Shown here: positions 24,161 through 33,542 of the stretch, in pieces
How positions within the stretch are numbered: position 1 is the first letter of the stretch
Layout: the number at the start of each line of letters is the position of its first letter
Made by a program: the position numbers and the translations under genes
DNA from: Spongiactinospora rosea
GTDB lineage: Bacteria; Actinomycetota; Actinomycetes; Streptosporangiales; Streptosporangiaceae
DNA length: 64,000 nt
Direction: 5' to 3'
Assembly: GCF_003315795.1 (NCBI RefSeq)
Contig: NZ_QMEY01000003.1
Coordinates: 310,001-374,000 of the forward strand
The notes under the pieces: generated by a model
Seen by the model: only the letters and a program-made list of their open reading frames with translations
Told to the model about the DNA's origin: nothing
Databases searched by the model: none

Positions 24161-25099
24161 ATGGACGAGACACCGGACGTGACGCCGGAGGGGATCGAGC
24201 GGGCGGCCGGCCGCATCGGCGGATATATCCGGCGCACGCCGGTGATCGAGGCCGAGCCGGGGCTGTACTTCAAGCTGGAGTTCCTGCAGCACGCCGGGTC
24301 GTTCAAGCCGCGCGGGGCGTTCAACCGCATCCTGTCGGCCCGTGAGGCGGGCGCGCTGCCCGAGGCGGGGGTGATCGCGGCCAGCGGCGGCAACCACGGG
24401 CTCGCCGTCGCGCACGCCGCCCGCACGCTCGGCATCCGCGCCGAGATATTCGTGCCCGAGGTGACCGCCGCGGTCAAGGTCGCGGGGCTGCGCGCGCTCG
24501 GCGCCGAGGTCCACCAGACCGGCTCGCTGTACGCCGACGCGCGCACCGCCTCGCTCAAGCGGGCCGCCGAGACCGGCGCGCTCGACGTCCACGCCTACGA
24601 CCAGCCCGAGACCGTGACCGGTCAGGCCACGCTCGGGCGCGAACTGCTCGGCCAGGTGCCCGATCTCGGCGCGGTGCTGGTCGCGGTGGGCGGCGGGGGT
24701 CTCGCCGCGGGGATCGCGGCGGCGCTCGGCGGTACCGGGCGGGTGGTGGCGGTCGAGCCGGAGCGCAGCCCCACCCTGCGGGAGGCCCTTTCGCACGGCT
24801 CGCCGGTGGACGTGGAAGTCGGCGGCGTGGCCGCCGACGCACTCGGCGCGAGCCGCCTCGGCTCGATCGCGTTCGGCCTGCTCTCCGGCGTGCGCAGCCT
24901 GCTGGTGCCGGACGAGGCGATCGTCACGGCCCGGCGGGAGCTGTGGCAGCGCTACCGGATCGCGGTCGAGCCCGCGGGCGCGACCGCCTACGCGGCCCTG
25001 CTCACCGGCGCCCACCGCCCGGCCCCCGGCGAGCCCACCGTGATCATCCTGTGCGGCGCCAACACCGACCCCGCCGACCTCCAGGCCCGTCCCTCCTGA
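24161..25099 (+). CDS. Serine/threonine dehydratase-like PLP enzyme
   Basis: 312 aa fold-type II PLP enzyme probably deaminating threonine or serine. PLP Lys49 in HAGSFKPRGAFNRI, the Asn loop SGGNHGLAVAHAA, and the phosphate-binding GGGGLAAGIAAAL are all present; GATAYAALL lies near the C-terminus. It lacks the ACT-like regulatory domain of biosynthetic IlvA, so a catabolic or racemase-like role is more likely. The upstream sequence has ATACGGGGG before the ATG. A clear hairpin terminator follows at 25100. Confidence 0.88.
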   Translation: MDETPDVTPEGIERAAGRIGGYIRRTPVIEAEPGLYFKLEFLQHAGSFKPRGAFNRILSAREAGALPEAGVIAASGGNHGLAVAHAARTLGIRAEIFVPEVTAAVKVAGLRALGAEVHQTGSLYADARTASLKRAAETGALDVHAYDQPETVTGQATLGRELLGQVPDLGAVLVAVGGGGLAAGIAAALGGTGRVVAVEPERSPTLREALSHGSPVDVEVGGVAADALGASRLGSIAFGLLSGVRSLLVPDEAIVTARRELWQRYRIAVEPAGATAYAALLTGAHRPAPGEPTVIILCGANTDPADLQARPS

Positions 25100-25125
25100 C
25101 CCGGCCCCACGGCTTCGGGGCCGGG
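25100..25125. terminator. Bidirectional hairpin between dehydratase and panB
   Basis: CCCGGCCCC and GGGGCCGGG form a perfect 9-bp stem with an 8-base loop, starting directly after the dehydratase stop and ending 11 bases before the panB stop, so it can end both convergent transcripts. Confidence 0.6.
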
Positions 25126-25136
25126 TGGGGGACGGG

Positions 25137-26039
25137 TCAGCGGTAGCTGTGCTCGGGGGTGGGGAAGGCGCCGGTGGTGACCTCGGCGGCGAAGTCGCGG
25201 ACCGCGCGGTCCATCTCGGTGGCCAGGTCGGCGTACTTCTTGACGAACTTGGCCGGGTGCGGAGTCAGGCCCATGAGGTCCTGCCAGACGAGGACCTGCG
25301 CGTCGGTGCCCGGCCCGGCCCCGATGCCGATGGTCGGGATCGACAGCGAGGCGGTCACCCGCTCGGCCAGCTCGGCGGGCACGCACTCAAGGACGACGGA
25401 GAACGCGCCCGCGTGCTCCAGCGCCTTGGCGTCGGCCATCAGCTCGTCGCCCGCCTCGCCGCGCCCCTGCACGCGGTAGCCGCCGAACACGTTGACCGAC
25501 TGAGGGGTCAGCCCCAGGTGGGCCATCACCGGGATGCCCGCCGAAACCAGCGTCTCGACCTGCGGCAGGATCCGCCGCCCGCCCTCGACCTTGATCGCGT
25601 GGACGCCCGCCTCCTTCATGAAGCGGGCCGCGCTCTCAAGCGCTTGCTGCGGTGAGGACTGATAGGAGCCGAACGGCAGGTCGGCGACCACCAGCGCCCG
25701 CGAGGACCCCCGGACGACCGCCGCCGCGAGCGGCAGCAGATCGTCCACCGAGACGGGGATGGTCGAGTCGTAGCCGTAGACCACCATCGCGGCCGAGTCG
25801 CCGACCAGCAGCACGGGGATGCCCGCCTGGTCGAAGACGCGGGCGGTCATCGCGTCGTAGGCGGTGACCATCGGCCAGCGCTCGCCGCGCTCCCTGGCGG
25901 CGGCGATGTCGCGGACGGTGACCCTTCTGCCGGCCTGGCCGCCGTACAGCGCGGTCGGCGAGCCGGTGGCCGGGGTGGTGGCCGGGGTGGTGGCCGGGGT
26001 GGTCGTACCTGACGTCGATACGGACATGACAGAGGACAT
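25137..26039 (-). CDS. panB: 3-methyl-2-oxobutanoate hydroxymethyltransferase
   Basis: 300 aa; transfers a hydroxymethyl group from methylene-THF to alpha-ketoisovalerate, first step of pantothenate and CoA synthesis. Family motifs: [68 protein letters not shown], and the active-site Glu in [13 protein letters not shown] 26039 has AGGAGGG eight bases upstream. The about 30 N-terminal residues are a Thr/Pro/Ala spacer coded by a 12-bp tandem repeat (25965-26000). No panC/panD is adjacent. Confidence 0.95.
   Translation of the reverse strand: MSSVMSVSTSGTTTPATTPATTPATGSPTALYGGQAGRRVTVRDIAAARERGERWPMVTAYDAMTARVFDQAGIPVLLVGDSAAMVVYGYDSTIPVSVDDLLPLAAAVVRGSSRALVVADLPFGSYQSSPQQALESAARFMKEAGVHAIKVEGGRRILPQVETLVSAGIPVMAHLGLTPQSVNVFGGYRVQGRGEAGDELMADAKALEHAGAFSVVLECVPAELAERVTASLSIPTIGIGAGPGTDAQVLVWQDLMGLTPHPAKFVKKYADLATEMDRAVRDFAAEVTTGAFPTPEHSYR
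25965..26000 (-). repeat. Three tandem 12-mers in panB
   Basis: GGTGGCCGGGGT is repeated three times without change and encodes Thr-Pro-Ala-Thr units in the non-conserved N-terminus of PanB. Copy changes would keep the frame. Confidence 0.9.
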
Positions 26040-26211
26040 CGTGGATCCCTCCTGGCCTCGAAGCGCCCCTGTGGCGTCTCCGGACCTCTCGATGATGGCA
26101 CGCCCCGCTGCGCGGTGACACCCCTGGTTTCAACCACGGGCCCGTCCCGGGTAATCCCTTTCCGAAATGTCACACCGAACCGGCAGAATATCTCGGGAGG
26201 TAAGTGACAAA

Positions 26212-27408
26212 ATGGACTTAACGCCTTACAAGCGGGTGCTGGCGGTCCCCGGGGTGCGGACGCTGCTGCTGGTCGGGCTCCTCGCCCGGATCCCGGTGAC
26301 GGCCACCGGCATGACGCTGACCATGCACGTGCTGCACGGCATGAAGCTGAACTTCACCCAGGCGGGCCTGGTGGGCGCGATCATCACCGTGGGCATGGCG
26401 ATCAGCGCGCCGGTGGCCGGGCGCTTCATCGACAAGAAGGGGCTGCGCCCGGTGATCGCGATCACCACCGTGGCCCAGCTCGCGTTCTGGCTCACCGCGC
26501 CTACGCTCCCCTACCTCGCGCTGCTCGTCTCCGCCGCGCTGTCGGGCCTGCTCACCCTGCCGCTGTTCAGCGTGATCCGGCAGTGCGTGGCCGCGGTGCT
26601 GCCCGCCGAACGGCGGCGTACGGGCTTCGCGCTGGACTCCATGGCGGTGGAGCTGTCGTACATGATCGGCCCGGCCGCCGGGGTCGGGCTGGTGCTCGGC
26701 GTGGGCAGCGGTTGGGCCCTGGCGCTCGTGGGGTTCGGGCAGGTCGCGGCGGGCGCGGCGCTGCTGGTGCTCAACCCGCCGACCCGTTCGGCGCAGGAGG
26801 ACGCGGAGTCCGAGGGCGCGCCCGTCGTACCCAGGAGGCGGTGGCTCGGGATGGGCGTGATCACCCTGCTCGGCACGGTCTCGGCGCTCACGTTCGTGCT
26901 CACCGCCACCGAGCTGTCGCTGGTGGCCGTGCTCAAGGAGGGCCACGCCACGGAGTGGACCGGCCTGGTGATCGGCCTGTGGTGCTTCTACTCGCTGGTG
27001 GGCGGATTCGTCTACGGCGGACTGCCCCGCGCGCTCTCCCCGCTGCTGCTGACCGCCGGGCTGTGCGCGTTCACCGCCCCGCTCGGCCTGGTCACCGGCG
27101 GCTGGGGCTGGCTCTGCCTGGCGCTCATCCCGGCGGGCCTGCTGTGCGCCCCCGCGCTGGCCTCCTCGGTGGACGCGCTGACCCAGCGGACGCCGCCGTC
27201 CGTGCGCGGTGAGGCGATGGGCCTGCACTCGACCGCGCTGACCATCGGCATGGCGGCGGCCGGTCCGGTCGCCGGAGCGGTGATCGACGGGTACGGCCCG
27301 GGGTGGGCGTTCCTGGCGACGGGCGTGCTGGCGGCGGTGCTCGTGCTGGTGGCGATGCCGTTCTGGCGGCGCGCGCCGCAGGCGGTCAAGGAGCCGGCGC
27401 CCGCGTGA
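26212..27408 (+). CDS. MFS transporter (12-TM, DHA1-like)
   Basis: 398 aa, about twelve hydrophobic segments. The loop 2-3 signature is GRFIDKKGLRPVIAITTVAQ; TM5-like GPAAGVGLVLG and the second-half VGGFVYGGLPRALSP are consistent with drug or sugar efflux MFS proteins. ATG 26212 starts MDLTPYKRVLAVPGVRTLLL, with GGGAGG eleven bases upstream; an upstream in-frame ATG at 26167 lacks a site. Substrate unknown. It precedes, in the same direction, the DHA2 transporter, but the 114 bases between hold that gene's own operators. Confidence 0.88.
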   Translation: MDLTPYKRVLAVPGVRTLLLVGLLARIPVTATGMTLTMHVLHGMKLNFTQAGLVGAIITVGMAISAPVAGRFIDKKGLRPVIAITTVAQLAFWLTAPTLPYLALLVSAALSGLLTLPLFSVIRQCVAAVLPAERRRTGFALDSMAVELSYMIGPAAGVGLVLGVGSGWALALVGFGQVAAGAALLVLNPPTRSAQEDAESEGAPVVPRRRWLGMGVITLLGTVSALTFVLTATELSLVAVLKEGHATEWTGLVIGLWCFYSLVGGFVYGGLPRALSPLLLTAGLCAFTAPLGLVTGGWGWLCLALIPAGLLCAPALASSVDALTQRTPPSVRGEAMGLHSTALTIGMAAAGPVAGAVIDGYGPGWAFLATGVLAAVLVLVAMPFWRRAPQAVKEPAPA

Positions 27409-27443
27409 TGAGCGTCACGCCCCTATTTCGAAACGGGACGGTT

Positions 27444-27498
27444 GCGTATCGAAATATGATCCGCTACGGTTGCGTAGCGAAACTTACGCGTATCGAAA
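27444..27498. promoter_or_regulatory. Three-copy operator before the DHA2 transporter
   Basis: GCGTATCGAAA (27444-27454), GCGTAGCGAAA (27472-27482) and GCGTATCGAAA (27488-27498) are direct repeats. The middle one is part of a perfect inverted repeat CGCTACG-GTTG-CGTAGCG (27462-27479), and TACGCGTA (27485-27492) is an 8-bp palindrome. The region is AT-rich compared with its surroundings. The TetR protein encoded after the transporter is the obvious candidate to bind here. Confidence 0.65.
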
Positions 27499-27522
27499 TT
27501 CTGTAGTTGGTGGGGGCCCTTC

Positions 27523-29085
27523 TTGGAAGCTCAAACCGGCCATCCCCGTCGGTGGCCGATCCTCGGTGTGCTGGTGTTCAGCCTGCTCGCCGTGGTACTG
27601 GACAACACGATCCTCAACGTCGCGCTGAAGACGATCGCCGACCCCCGGCACGGGCTCGGCGCCACGCAGAGCGAGCTGGAGTGGGCGATCAACTCCTACA
27701 CGCTCGTCTTCGCCGGGCTGTTGTTCACCTTCGGGGTGGTGGGCGACCGCACCGGGCGGCGGCGGATGCTGCTCGTCGGCATGGCGCTGTTCGGGTTGTC
27801 GTCACTGGCCAGCGCCTACGCCCAGGACCCGGCGCAGCTCATCGTCGCCCGGGCCTTCATGGGCATCGGCGGCGCGGCGATCATGCCGGCCACCCTGGCG
27901 ATCATCTCCAACGTCTTCCCGCCGAAGGAGCGCGGCCGGGCGATCGGGGTCTGGGCGGCGGGCGTCGGCCTGGCCGTCGCGGTCGGGCCGATCACCGGCG
28001 GCCTGCTGATCGAGCACTTCTGGTGGGGCTCGGTCTTCCTGATCAACGTGCCCGTGGTGGCGATCAGCGTGGTGCTGATCGCGCTGGTGGTGCCCGAGTC
28101 GCGTGACCCCAAGCCGTCCAGGCTCGACCCGGTCGGCGTGGTGCTGTCCATCATCGGGCTGGTCGCCGTGACGTACGGCATCATCAGGGGCGGCGAGCTG
28201 GCCACCATCGCCAGCCCGCAGGTGCTCGTCCCGCTGCTGGGCGGCCTCGTCGTACTGGCGGTCTTCGCCTGGTACGAACGTCGCATCGACCACCCGGCCT
28301 TCGACGTCACCTACTTCCGCGACGTGCGGTTCTCCATCGCCATCGGCATGGTCGGCATCGTGTTCTTCGCCATGATGGGCACGATGTTCTTCCTGGCCTT
28401 CTACCTCCAGACGGTGCTGGGCTTCAGCGCCCTGGAGTCGGGCGTGCTGATGATCCCGTTCGCCGCGGCGCAGCTCATCTTCGCCCCGCTGAGCCAGCGG
28501 GTGGCGATCCGCTTCGGCGGCAAGGCGTCGGCCGGGGTGAGCATGGTGGTCGTCGCCCTGATGATCGGCGCGTACGCGCTGATGGACGAACACACGCCGA
28601 TCCCGGTGATGGTCGTGCTGTTCTTCATCCAGGGCGCGGCGATGGCCAACATCATGCCGCCCGCGACCACCGCGATCATGAACGCGCTGCCCAGGGAGAA
28701 GGCGGGCGTCGGGTCCGCGATGAGCAACACCGTCCGCCAGGTCGCCGGAGCGCTCGGCGTGGCCATCCTCGGATCGCTGCTGTCGGCGGTCTACCGGGAC
28801 GGCATCGCGCCCTCCCTGACCATCCTGCCCGAGGGCGTACGTCACGCGGCGGGAGAGTCGCTGCCCGCCACCATGGCGGTCGCGCAGAGCCTCGGCGAGG
28901 CCGGTCAGGCCCTCGTCGCACCCGCCAAGGCCGCCTTCGTGAGCGGCATGCACGTCACCGCCGCGGCGTCCGCGGTGATCGCGCTGCTGGGCGCGGCGAT
29001 GGTCTTCCGCTGGCTGCCGGGCAAGGCCAAGGCCGCGGAGCCGGCGCTACCGCAGGAACATGAGAAGGAACCGGCTGTAGTGTGA
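27523..29085 (+). CDS. MFS transporter, DHA2 family (14-TM drug efflux)
   Basis: 520 aa from TTG 27523 (GGTGGGGG about six bases upstream). Family marks: MTM-1 motif LDNTILNVALKTIA, motif A GDRTGRRRMLLVG, motif C-like GVGLAVAVGPITGGLLIEHF, and about 14 membrane segments with a hydrophilic C-terminal tail. Members export drugs, dyes or antibiotics with protons. A TetR gene starts 7 bp after its stop and a three-copy operator precedes it, so the pair is an inducible efflux operon. The inducer is unknown. Confidence 0.93.
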   Translation: MEAQTGHPRRWPILGVLVFSLLAVVLDNTILNVALKTIADPRHGLGATQSELEWAINSYTLVFAGLLFTFGVVGDRTGRRRMLLVGMALFGLSSLASAYAQDPAQLIVARAFMGIGGAAIMPATLAIISNVFPPKERGRAIGVWAAGVGLAVAVGPITGGLLIEHFWWGSVFLINVPVVAISVVLIALVVPESRDPKPSRLDPVGVVLSIIGLVAVTYGIIRGGELATIASPQVLVPLLGGLVVLAVFAWYERRIDHPAFDVTYFRDVRFSIAIGMVGIVFFAMMGTMFFLAFYLQTVLGFSALESGVLMIPFAAAQLIFAPLSQRVAIRFGGKASAGVSMVVVALMIGAYALMDEHTPIPVMVVLFFIQGAAMANIMPPATTAIMNALPREKAGVGSAMSNTVRQVAGALGVAILGSLLSAVYRDGIAPSLTILPEGVRHAAGESLPATMAVAQSLGEAGQALVAPAKAAFVSGMHVTAAASAVIALLGAAMVFRWLPGKAKAAEPALPQEHEKEPAVV

Positions 29086-29092
29086 GGGTCAA

Positions 29093-29704
29093 ATGACGAC
29101 CTATGGAACGGCCGAAGGGGCGGCCCGCGCGGCGGGCCGCCCCCGTTCCGCGAAGGCGGAGAAGGCCATCGTCGACGCGGTCATCGACCTGATGGGCGAG
29201 GGCATCACGGTGTCGGAGCTGACCATCGAGGCCGTCGCGGCGCGCGCGGGCGTGGGCAAGACCACGATCTACCGCCGCTGGTCCAACAAGGAGGACCTGG
29301 TGGTCGACGCGATGGCGACGCTCAAGGCGCCGCTGCCGCCGCTGCCGGGCACCTCGGTCCGCGATGACCTGCTGGTCTACCTCGGCGCGATCCATCGCGA
29401 GGTGCAGGACCCGCGGGCCCGGTGCGTGATGGGCATCGCGATGAGCGAGTCCGAGCGGCACCCCCGGCTGGTCCAGCGGGTGCACGAGGTCACCATCGCG
29501 CCGCGCCGCAAGGTCCTGCGGGCGCTGCTCACCCGGGGCGTGGCGACCGGCGAGCTGCGGCACGACCTCAACGTGGACATCGCGATGGCCTCCGTCGTCG
29601 GCACGATGATGTGGTACATGAAGTGGCCGCACGAGGACGGAGTGCCCGGCGACCTGCCCGCACTCATTACGGACGAGCTGCTGACCGGCATGCGCGCGGC
29701 CTGA
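29093..29704 (+). CDS. TetR-family repressor of the efflux operon
   Basis: 203 aa. The HTH is AEKAIVDAVIDLMGEGITVS, then TIEAVAARAGVGKTTIYRRW and SNKEDLVVDAM; the C-terminal part (GTSVRDDLLVYLGAIHREVQ, LITDELLTGMR) matches the TetR_C_16/'TetR-like C-terminal' type. GAGGG precedes the ATG. Being second in the operon with the transporter, it probably represses its own promoter at 27444-27498. Confidence 0.92.
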   Translation: MTTYGTAEGAARAAGRPRSAKAEKAIVDAVIDLMGEGITVSELTIEAVAARAGVGKTTIYRRWSNKEDLVVDAMATLKAPLPPLPGTSVRDDLLVYLGAIHREVQDPRARCVMGIAMSESERHPRLVQRVHEVTIAPRRKVLRALLTRGVATGELRHDLNVDIAMASVVGTMMWYMKWPHEDGVPGDLPALITDELLTGMRAA

Positions 29705-29716
29705 GCCGCGCGGCGG

Positions 29717-31501
29717 CTACGCCGTCGTCTCGCGCCAGCGGTTGGTGATCGGCAGCCTGCGGTCCCGGCCGAAGTTCTTCGGGGTGATCTTCGGCCCCGG
29801 GGGATACTGCCTGCGCTTGTACTCGGCCACGTCGACCAGGCGGATCACCCGGGCGACCAGCTCGGCGTCGTGCCCGGCGGCGATCAGCTCCGCCGCGCCC
29901 ATGTCGCGCTCGACGTAGTCGTCCAGCAGCCGGTCCAGCAGGTCGTAGGCGGGCAGCGAGTCGATGTCGCGCTGGCCGGGCCGCAGCTCGGCGCTGGGCT
30001 CCTTCTCGATCGAGTTGGGCGGGATCGGCGGGCCGCCGAAGTCGTGGAGGAAATCGCCCGCGCCGCGCTGCTCGTTGCGCCACCTGGACAGCCGCCAGAC
30101 CGTCGTCTTGGGCACGTCCTTGATCGGCGCGTAGCCGCCCGCCGAGTCGCCGTACAGGGTGGAGTAGCCGGTGGCCAGCTCGCTCTTGTTGCCCGTGGTC
30201 AGCACCAGGTGGCCGTGCTCGTTGGACAGGCTCATCAGCAGCATGCCGCGCACCCGCGCCTGGAGGTTCTCCGCCGACAGGCCGCTGAGCTGGATCTCCT
30301 TCTCGAAGGCGTTGACGATGCCCTCGATCGGCACCAGCCGGTCCTGCAGGCCCTGCCGTTCCACCAGGTCGCGCGCGTCGGACACGGAGTGCTCTGAGGA
30401 GTGGCGGGAGGGCATCAGGACCACGTGCACGCGCTCCGGGCCGATCGCGTCGGCGGCGATGGTGGCGGTCAGCGCCGAGTCGATGCCGCCGGAAAGGCCC
30501 AGGATCACCGAGCGGAAGCCGTTCTTGGCCACGTAGTCGCGCACGCCCAGCACCAGCGCCGAGTAGACCTCGGCCGGCTCGTCGAGCCGGTCGGCCAGCC
30601 GCGGCGGGGCGGGCGGCGCCTCGCGGGGCCGTACCTCGCCCAGCGTGGCCCGCTCGACCGTGATCGTGGTGCCGTCGTGGGCGTCGAAGGCGGACGGCCC
30701 CTGCGGCGCGTCCTGGCCGGCGGCGGGCACCTCCACGTCGGCGACCAGCAGCTCCTCCACGAACCGCGCGGCCCTGGCGACCGGCGCGCCGTCCGGCCCG
30801 ACGACGACCGAGTCGCCGTCGAAGATCAGCTCGTCCTGCCCGCCCACCTGGTTGACGTACGCGAGCGCGCATCCGGCCTCGCGCGCCCGGCGGGCGACCA
30901 GATCCAGGCGGACGTCGCCCTTGTCCTTCTCGTACGGCGAGGCGTTGGGCACCACCAGCAGTCCCGCGCCCGCCTGCGCGACCACCGAGACCGGCCCGCC
31001 CTCCTGCCAGAGGTCCTCGCAGACCGCGATGGCCACGTCGGCGCCGTTCAGCCGGAAGATCGGCAGCCGGTCGCCCCTGACGAAGTAGCGGTACTCGTCG
31101 AACACGCCGTAGTTGGGCAGGTGGTGCTTGGCCGTGCGGGCCACGACGGCCCCGCGGTGCAGCAGCGCGGCGGCGTCGAGCGGGGCGCCCTTGGGCTGTC
31201 CCACGCGCGGCGCGAGACCGGCCCGGCCGACGTACCCCGCCACCACGGCGATCTCGCCCAGCCCCTCTTCGGCCAGCCGTACCGCCAGCTCCTCCAGGGC
31301 GGCGATGGACGCCTCCACGAAGGACGTGCGCAGCACGAGGTCCTCCACCGGATAGCCGGTCAGGAACATCTCGGGGAACACCACCAGATGCGCGCCCCGG
31401 TCGGCGGCGCGGCGGGTCCACTCCACCAGCTTGGCGGCGTTGCCGGTCAGGTCGCCGACGGTGGGGTTGGTCTGGGCCAGGGCGATGCGCAGGTGTACCA
31501 C
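29717..31501 (-). CDS. nadE: Glutamine-dependent NAD+ synthetase
   Basis: 594 aa; last step of NAD synthesis, amidating deamido-NAD with ammonia released from glutamine. The N-terminal nitrilase-type glutaminase has the triad Glu44 (VVFPEMF), Lys125 (KHHLPNYGVFDEYRYF) and Cys161 (CEDLW). The C-terminal synthetase has the P-loop LGLSGGIDSALTA, TGNKSELATGYSTLYGD and KDVPKTTVW. GTG 31501 appears leaderless: TAGGCT (complement of 31509-31514) lies seven bases upstream, in the 13-bp gap after the kinase stop. Confidence 0.96.
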   Translation of the reverse strand: MVHLRIALAQTNPTVGDLTGNAAKLVEWTRRAADRGAHLVVFPEMFLTGYPVEDLVLRTSFVEASIAALEELAVRLAEEGLGEIAVVAGYVGRAGLAPRVGQPKGAPLDAAALLHRGAVVARTAKHHLPNYGVFDEYRYFVRGDRLPIFRLNGADVAIAVCEDLWQEGGPVSVVAQAGAGLLVVPNASPYEKDKGDVRLDLVARRAREAGCALAYVNQVGGQDELIFDGDSVVVGPDGAPVARAARFVEELLVADVEVPAAGQDAPQGPSAFDAHDGTTITVERATLGEVRPREAPPAPPRLADRLDEPAEVYSALVLGVRDYVAKNGFRSVILGLSGGIDSALTATIAADAIGPERVHVVLMPSRHSSEHSVSDARDLVERQGLQDRLVPIEGIVNAFEKEIQLSGLSAENLQARVRGMLLMSLSNEHGHLVLTTGNKSELATGYSTLYGDSAGGYAPIKDVPKTTVWRLSRWRNEQRGAGDFLHDFGGPPIPPNSIEKEPSAELRPGQRDIDSLPAYDLLDRLLDDYVERDMGAAELIAAGHDAELVARVIRLVDVAEYKRRQYPPGPKITPKNFGRDRRLPITNRWRETTA

Positions 31502-31514
31502 GTCGCCCAGCCTA

Positions 31515-33542
31515 TTACCGGCGATCTCCTCGCCGGTGCGGGCCCTCCATCGCGGTCTCCCCGCCGGGCAGGGGGAGCACCGCCGAGACGAGCGTCCCGC
31601 CCCCGGGCGGGGAGGTGATCGAGCATGTCCCGCCCAGTTCGGCGGCGCGTTCCCGCATCGAGGAGAAGCCGACCCCTGGCCGCAGGCCCGCGCGCAGGCC
31701 GCCGCCGTCGTCGCCGACGGTGACGACCAGCGCCCCGCGCCGTTCGCAGTGCCGCAGCGTGACCGCGGCGGTGCTCGTCCCGGCGTGCTTGCGCACGTTG
31801 GTCAGCGCCTCCTGCACGATCCGGTACGCCGCCACCTCGACCGCCGCCGGCAGGCCGGTGGGCAGGTCCTCGGCGGTGACGGTGGCGGCGAGGCCGGTCT
31901 CGGCGGCCAGCGCGCGCACCGCGCCGGTCAGCCCGAGGTCGTCCAGGGACGGCGGGCGCAGGCCGTACACCAGTTCGCGGATCTCCTGGCTGACCGTGTC
32001 CATGCCGGTGCGCAGCTCGCCGAGCAGCCGGTCTGCCGACTCCGGCGATCCGCGCAGCGACGCCCTGGCCAGCGTGATCGACATCGACATCCCGGCCAGT
32101 GCCTGGCCGAGGCCGTCGTGCAGGTCGCGGCGCAGCCTGCGGCGTTCCTCCTCGCGGGCGGTCAGGATGCGCTCTCTGGAGCGCTCCAGATCCGCGGCCA
32201 TGATCACGGCGTGCGCCACGTCCGCGACGTACGGCGTGACCGCGGCGATCAGCCGTTCGTTGTAGGCGGCGGCGAACCGGCGCGGCCCTGGCGGGCCGAG
32301 CAGCATGCGTCCCACCGGCTCCCCGTGCCAGACCAGCGGCACCTGCCGGGGCGCCGGGCCGGTCTCGCCCGCCTCGGCCGTGCCGGCCCCGCCCAGGTCC
32401 ACCGTCACCCCGGTCACGCCCAGCGCCTCGCGTACCGAGGTGGTCACCGCGGCCAGCGCGCCGCGCGGATCGCTCGCGCCGATCTCGCTCACCAGGCGTC
32501 TGGCCAGCTCGCGGGGGTCGCCGTGCCTGCCGTACAGCAGCAGGTCCATCAGCCGGCGCAGCCGGGTCAGCACCGGCCGGAACAGCGCGCCGGTGACCAG
32601 CGCGGCGACCGGCCCCGCCACCGCGTCATAGCCGGTGACGAACATCCCGGCCAGGGCCGCCACTCCGAAGTAGACCGCGCTCACGACCACCACCAGGCCG
32701 GTGGCCACCACCGCGCGGCTGACCACCGTCTCGATGCCGTACAGCCGGTAGCGCAGCACCGAGAACGCCATGGCCACCGGCACCAGGCCGGTCCACAGCG
32801 AACCGGCCAGCCAGAAGCCCTCACCGGCGATCAGGAACGCCACATAGCCCGCGAACGTCGCCAGCGGCCAGGCGATCTGCCGCCGGATCGTCGCGTCGCC
32901 GCGGGCGAAGCGCAGCCCGAGGGCGAGCAGCGCACAGACGACGGCGGCCGTCGTACCGGCCTTGGTGAAGGTCTGCACCGCGTGGTTGTAGGGGGCCAGG
33001 GCCTCCAGCGCGATCGGGTTCGGGATGATCCGCGGGAACGGGTAGCCCATGGCGGACGGCGTGGGCCGTACGGCGGCGCGGGCGGCCTCGATCAGCGTGA
33101 CCGCCACGGTGAACACCAGTACCGGCCGCCAGCGGCGCGAGGGCAGCCGGCCGTCGGGGGAGTAGAGCGGCAGTAGCACGGCCAGCGTGGAGCCGCCGAG
33201 GGCCCACGCCATCGTCCCGATGATCCGGAACCAACCGGCGGTGTCCATGTCGCCCGCGGACGCATGCGCCGACACCTGCGCCGAGGAGAACACGTTCACC
33301 GCGCAGAGCAGTCCGCCGACCAGCATCAGCCAGCCGATCACCAGGCGCGGGCGGCGTGCCACCAGGTAGGCCCCCACCAGCGGGAACATCAGCCCGGCCG
33401 CGTGGTCGGGGACCAGCGGCGGGTCGAGCCGCCAGCCCGGCGGCAGCGGTGCGGCGACGATCAGCGCGGCGACGGTCAGGCCCACCCCACCGGCCGCCGC
33501 CGAGGCGACCAGGGCGCTTCCGCCCCGGCGGATCGCGCTCAT
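31515..33542 (-). CDS. NarL-type membrane sensor histidine kinase
   Basis: 675 aa. The N-terminal about 300 residues hold several membrane segments (ALVASAAAGGVGLTVAALIV, GLMFPLVGAYLVARRPRLVI, VLVFTVAVTLIEAARAAVRP and later VVVATGLVVVVSAVYFGVAA). A GAF-like region follows, then the HisKA_3 box with the phospho-His (REEERRRLRRDLHDGLGQAL) and the HATPase (IVQEALTNVRKHAG, VGDDGGG, GVGFSSMRERA). ATG 33542 overlaps the stop of the upstream regulator gene as ATGA, so kinase and regulator are coupled. The frame is open far upstream, but that is the shadow of the regulator gene. Signal unknown. Confidence 0.92.
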   Translation of the reverse strand: MSAIRRGGSALVASAAAGGVGLTVAALIVAAPLPPGWRLDPPLVPDHAAGLMFPLVGAYLVARRPRLVIGWLMLVGGLLCAVNVFSSAQVSAHASAGDMDTAGWFRIIGTMAWALGGSTLAVLLPLYSPDGRLPSRRWRPVLVFTVAVTLIEAARAAVRPTPSAMGYPFPRIIPNPIALEALAPYNHAVQTFTKAGTTAAVVCALLALGLRFARGDATIRRQIAWPLATFAGYVAFLIAGEGFWLAGSLWTGLVPVAMAFSVLRYRLYGIETVVSRAVVATGLVVVVSAVYFGVAALAGMFVTGYDAVAGPVAALVTGALFRPVLTRLRRLMDLLLYGRHGDPRELARRLVSEIGASDPRGALAAVTTSVREALGVTGVTVDLGGAGTAEAGETGPAPRQVPLVWHGEPVGRMLLGPPGPRRFAAAYNERLIAAVTPYVADVAHAVIMAADLERSRERILTAREEERRRLRRDLHDGLGQALAGMSMSITLARASLRGSPESADRLLGELRTGMDTVSQEIRELVYGLRPPSLDDLGLTGAVRALAAETGLAATVTAEDLPTGLPAAVEVAAYRIVQEALTNVRKHAGTSTAAVTLRHCERRGALVVTVGDDGGGLRAGLRPGVGFSSMRERAAELGGTCSITSPPGGGTLVSAVLPLPGGETAMEGPHRRGDRR

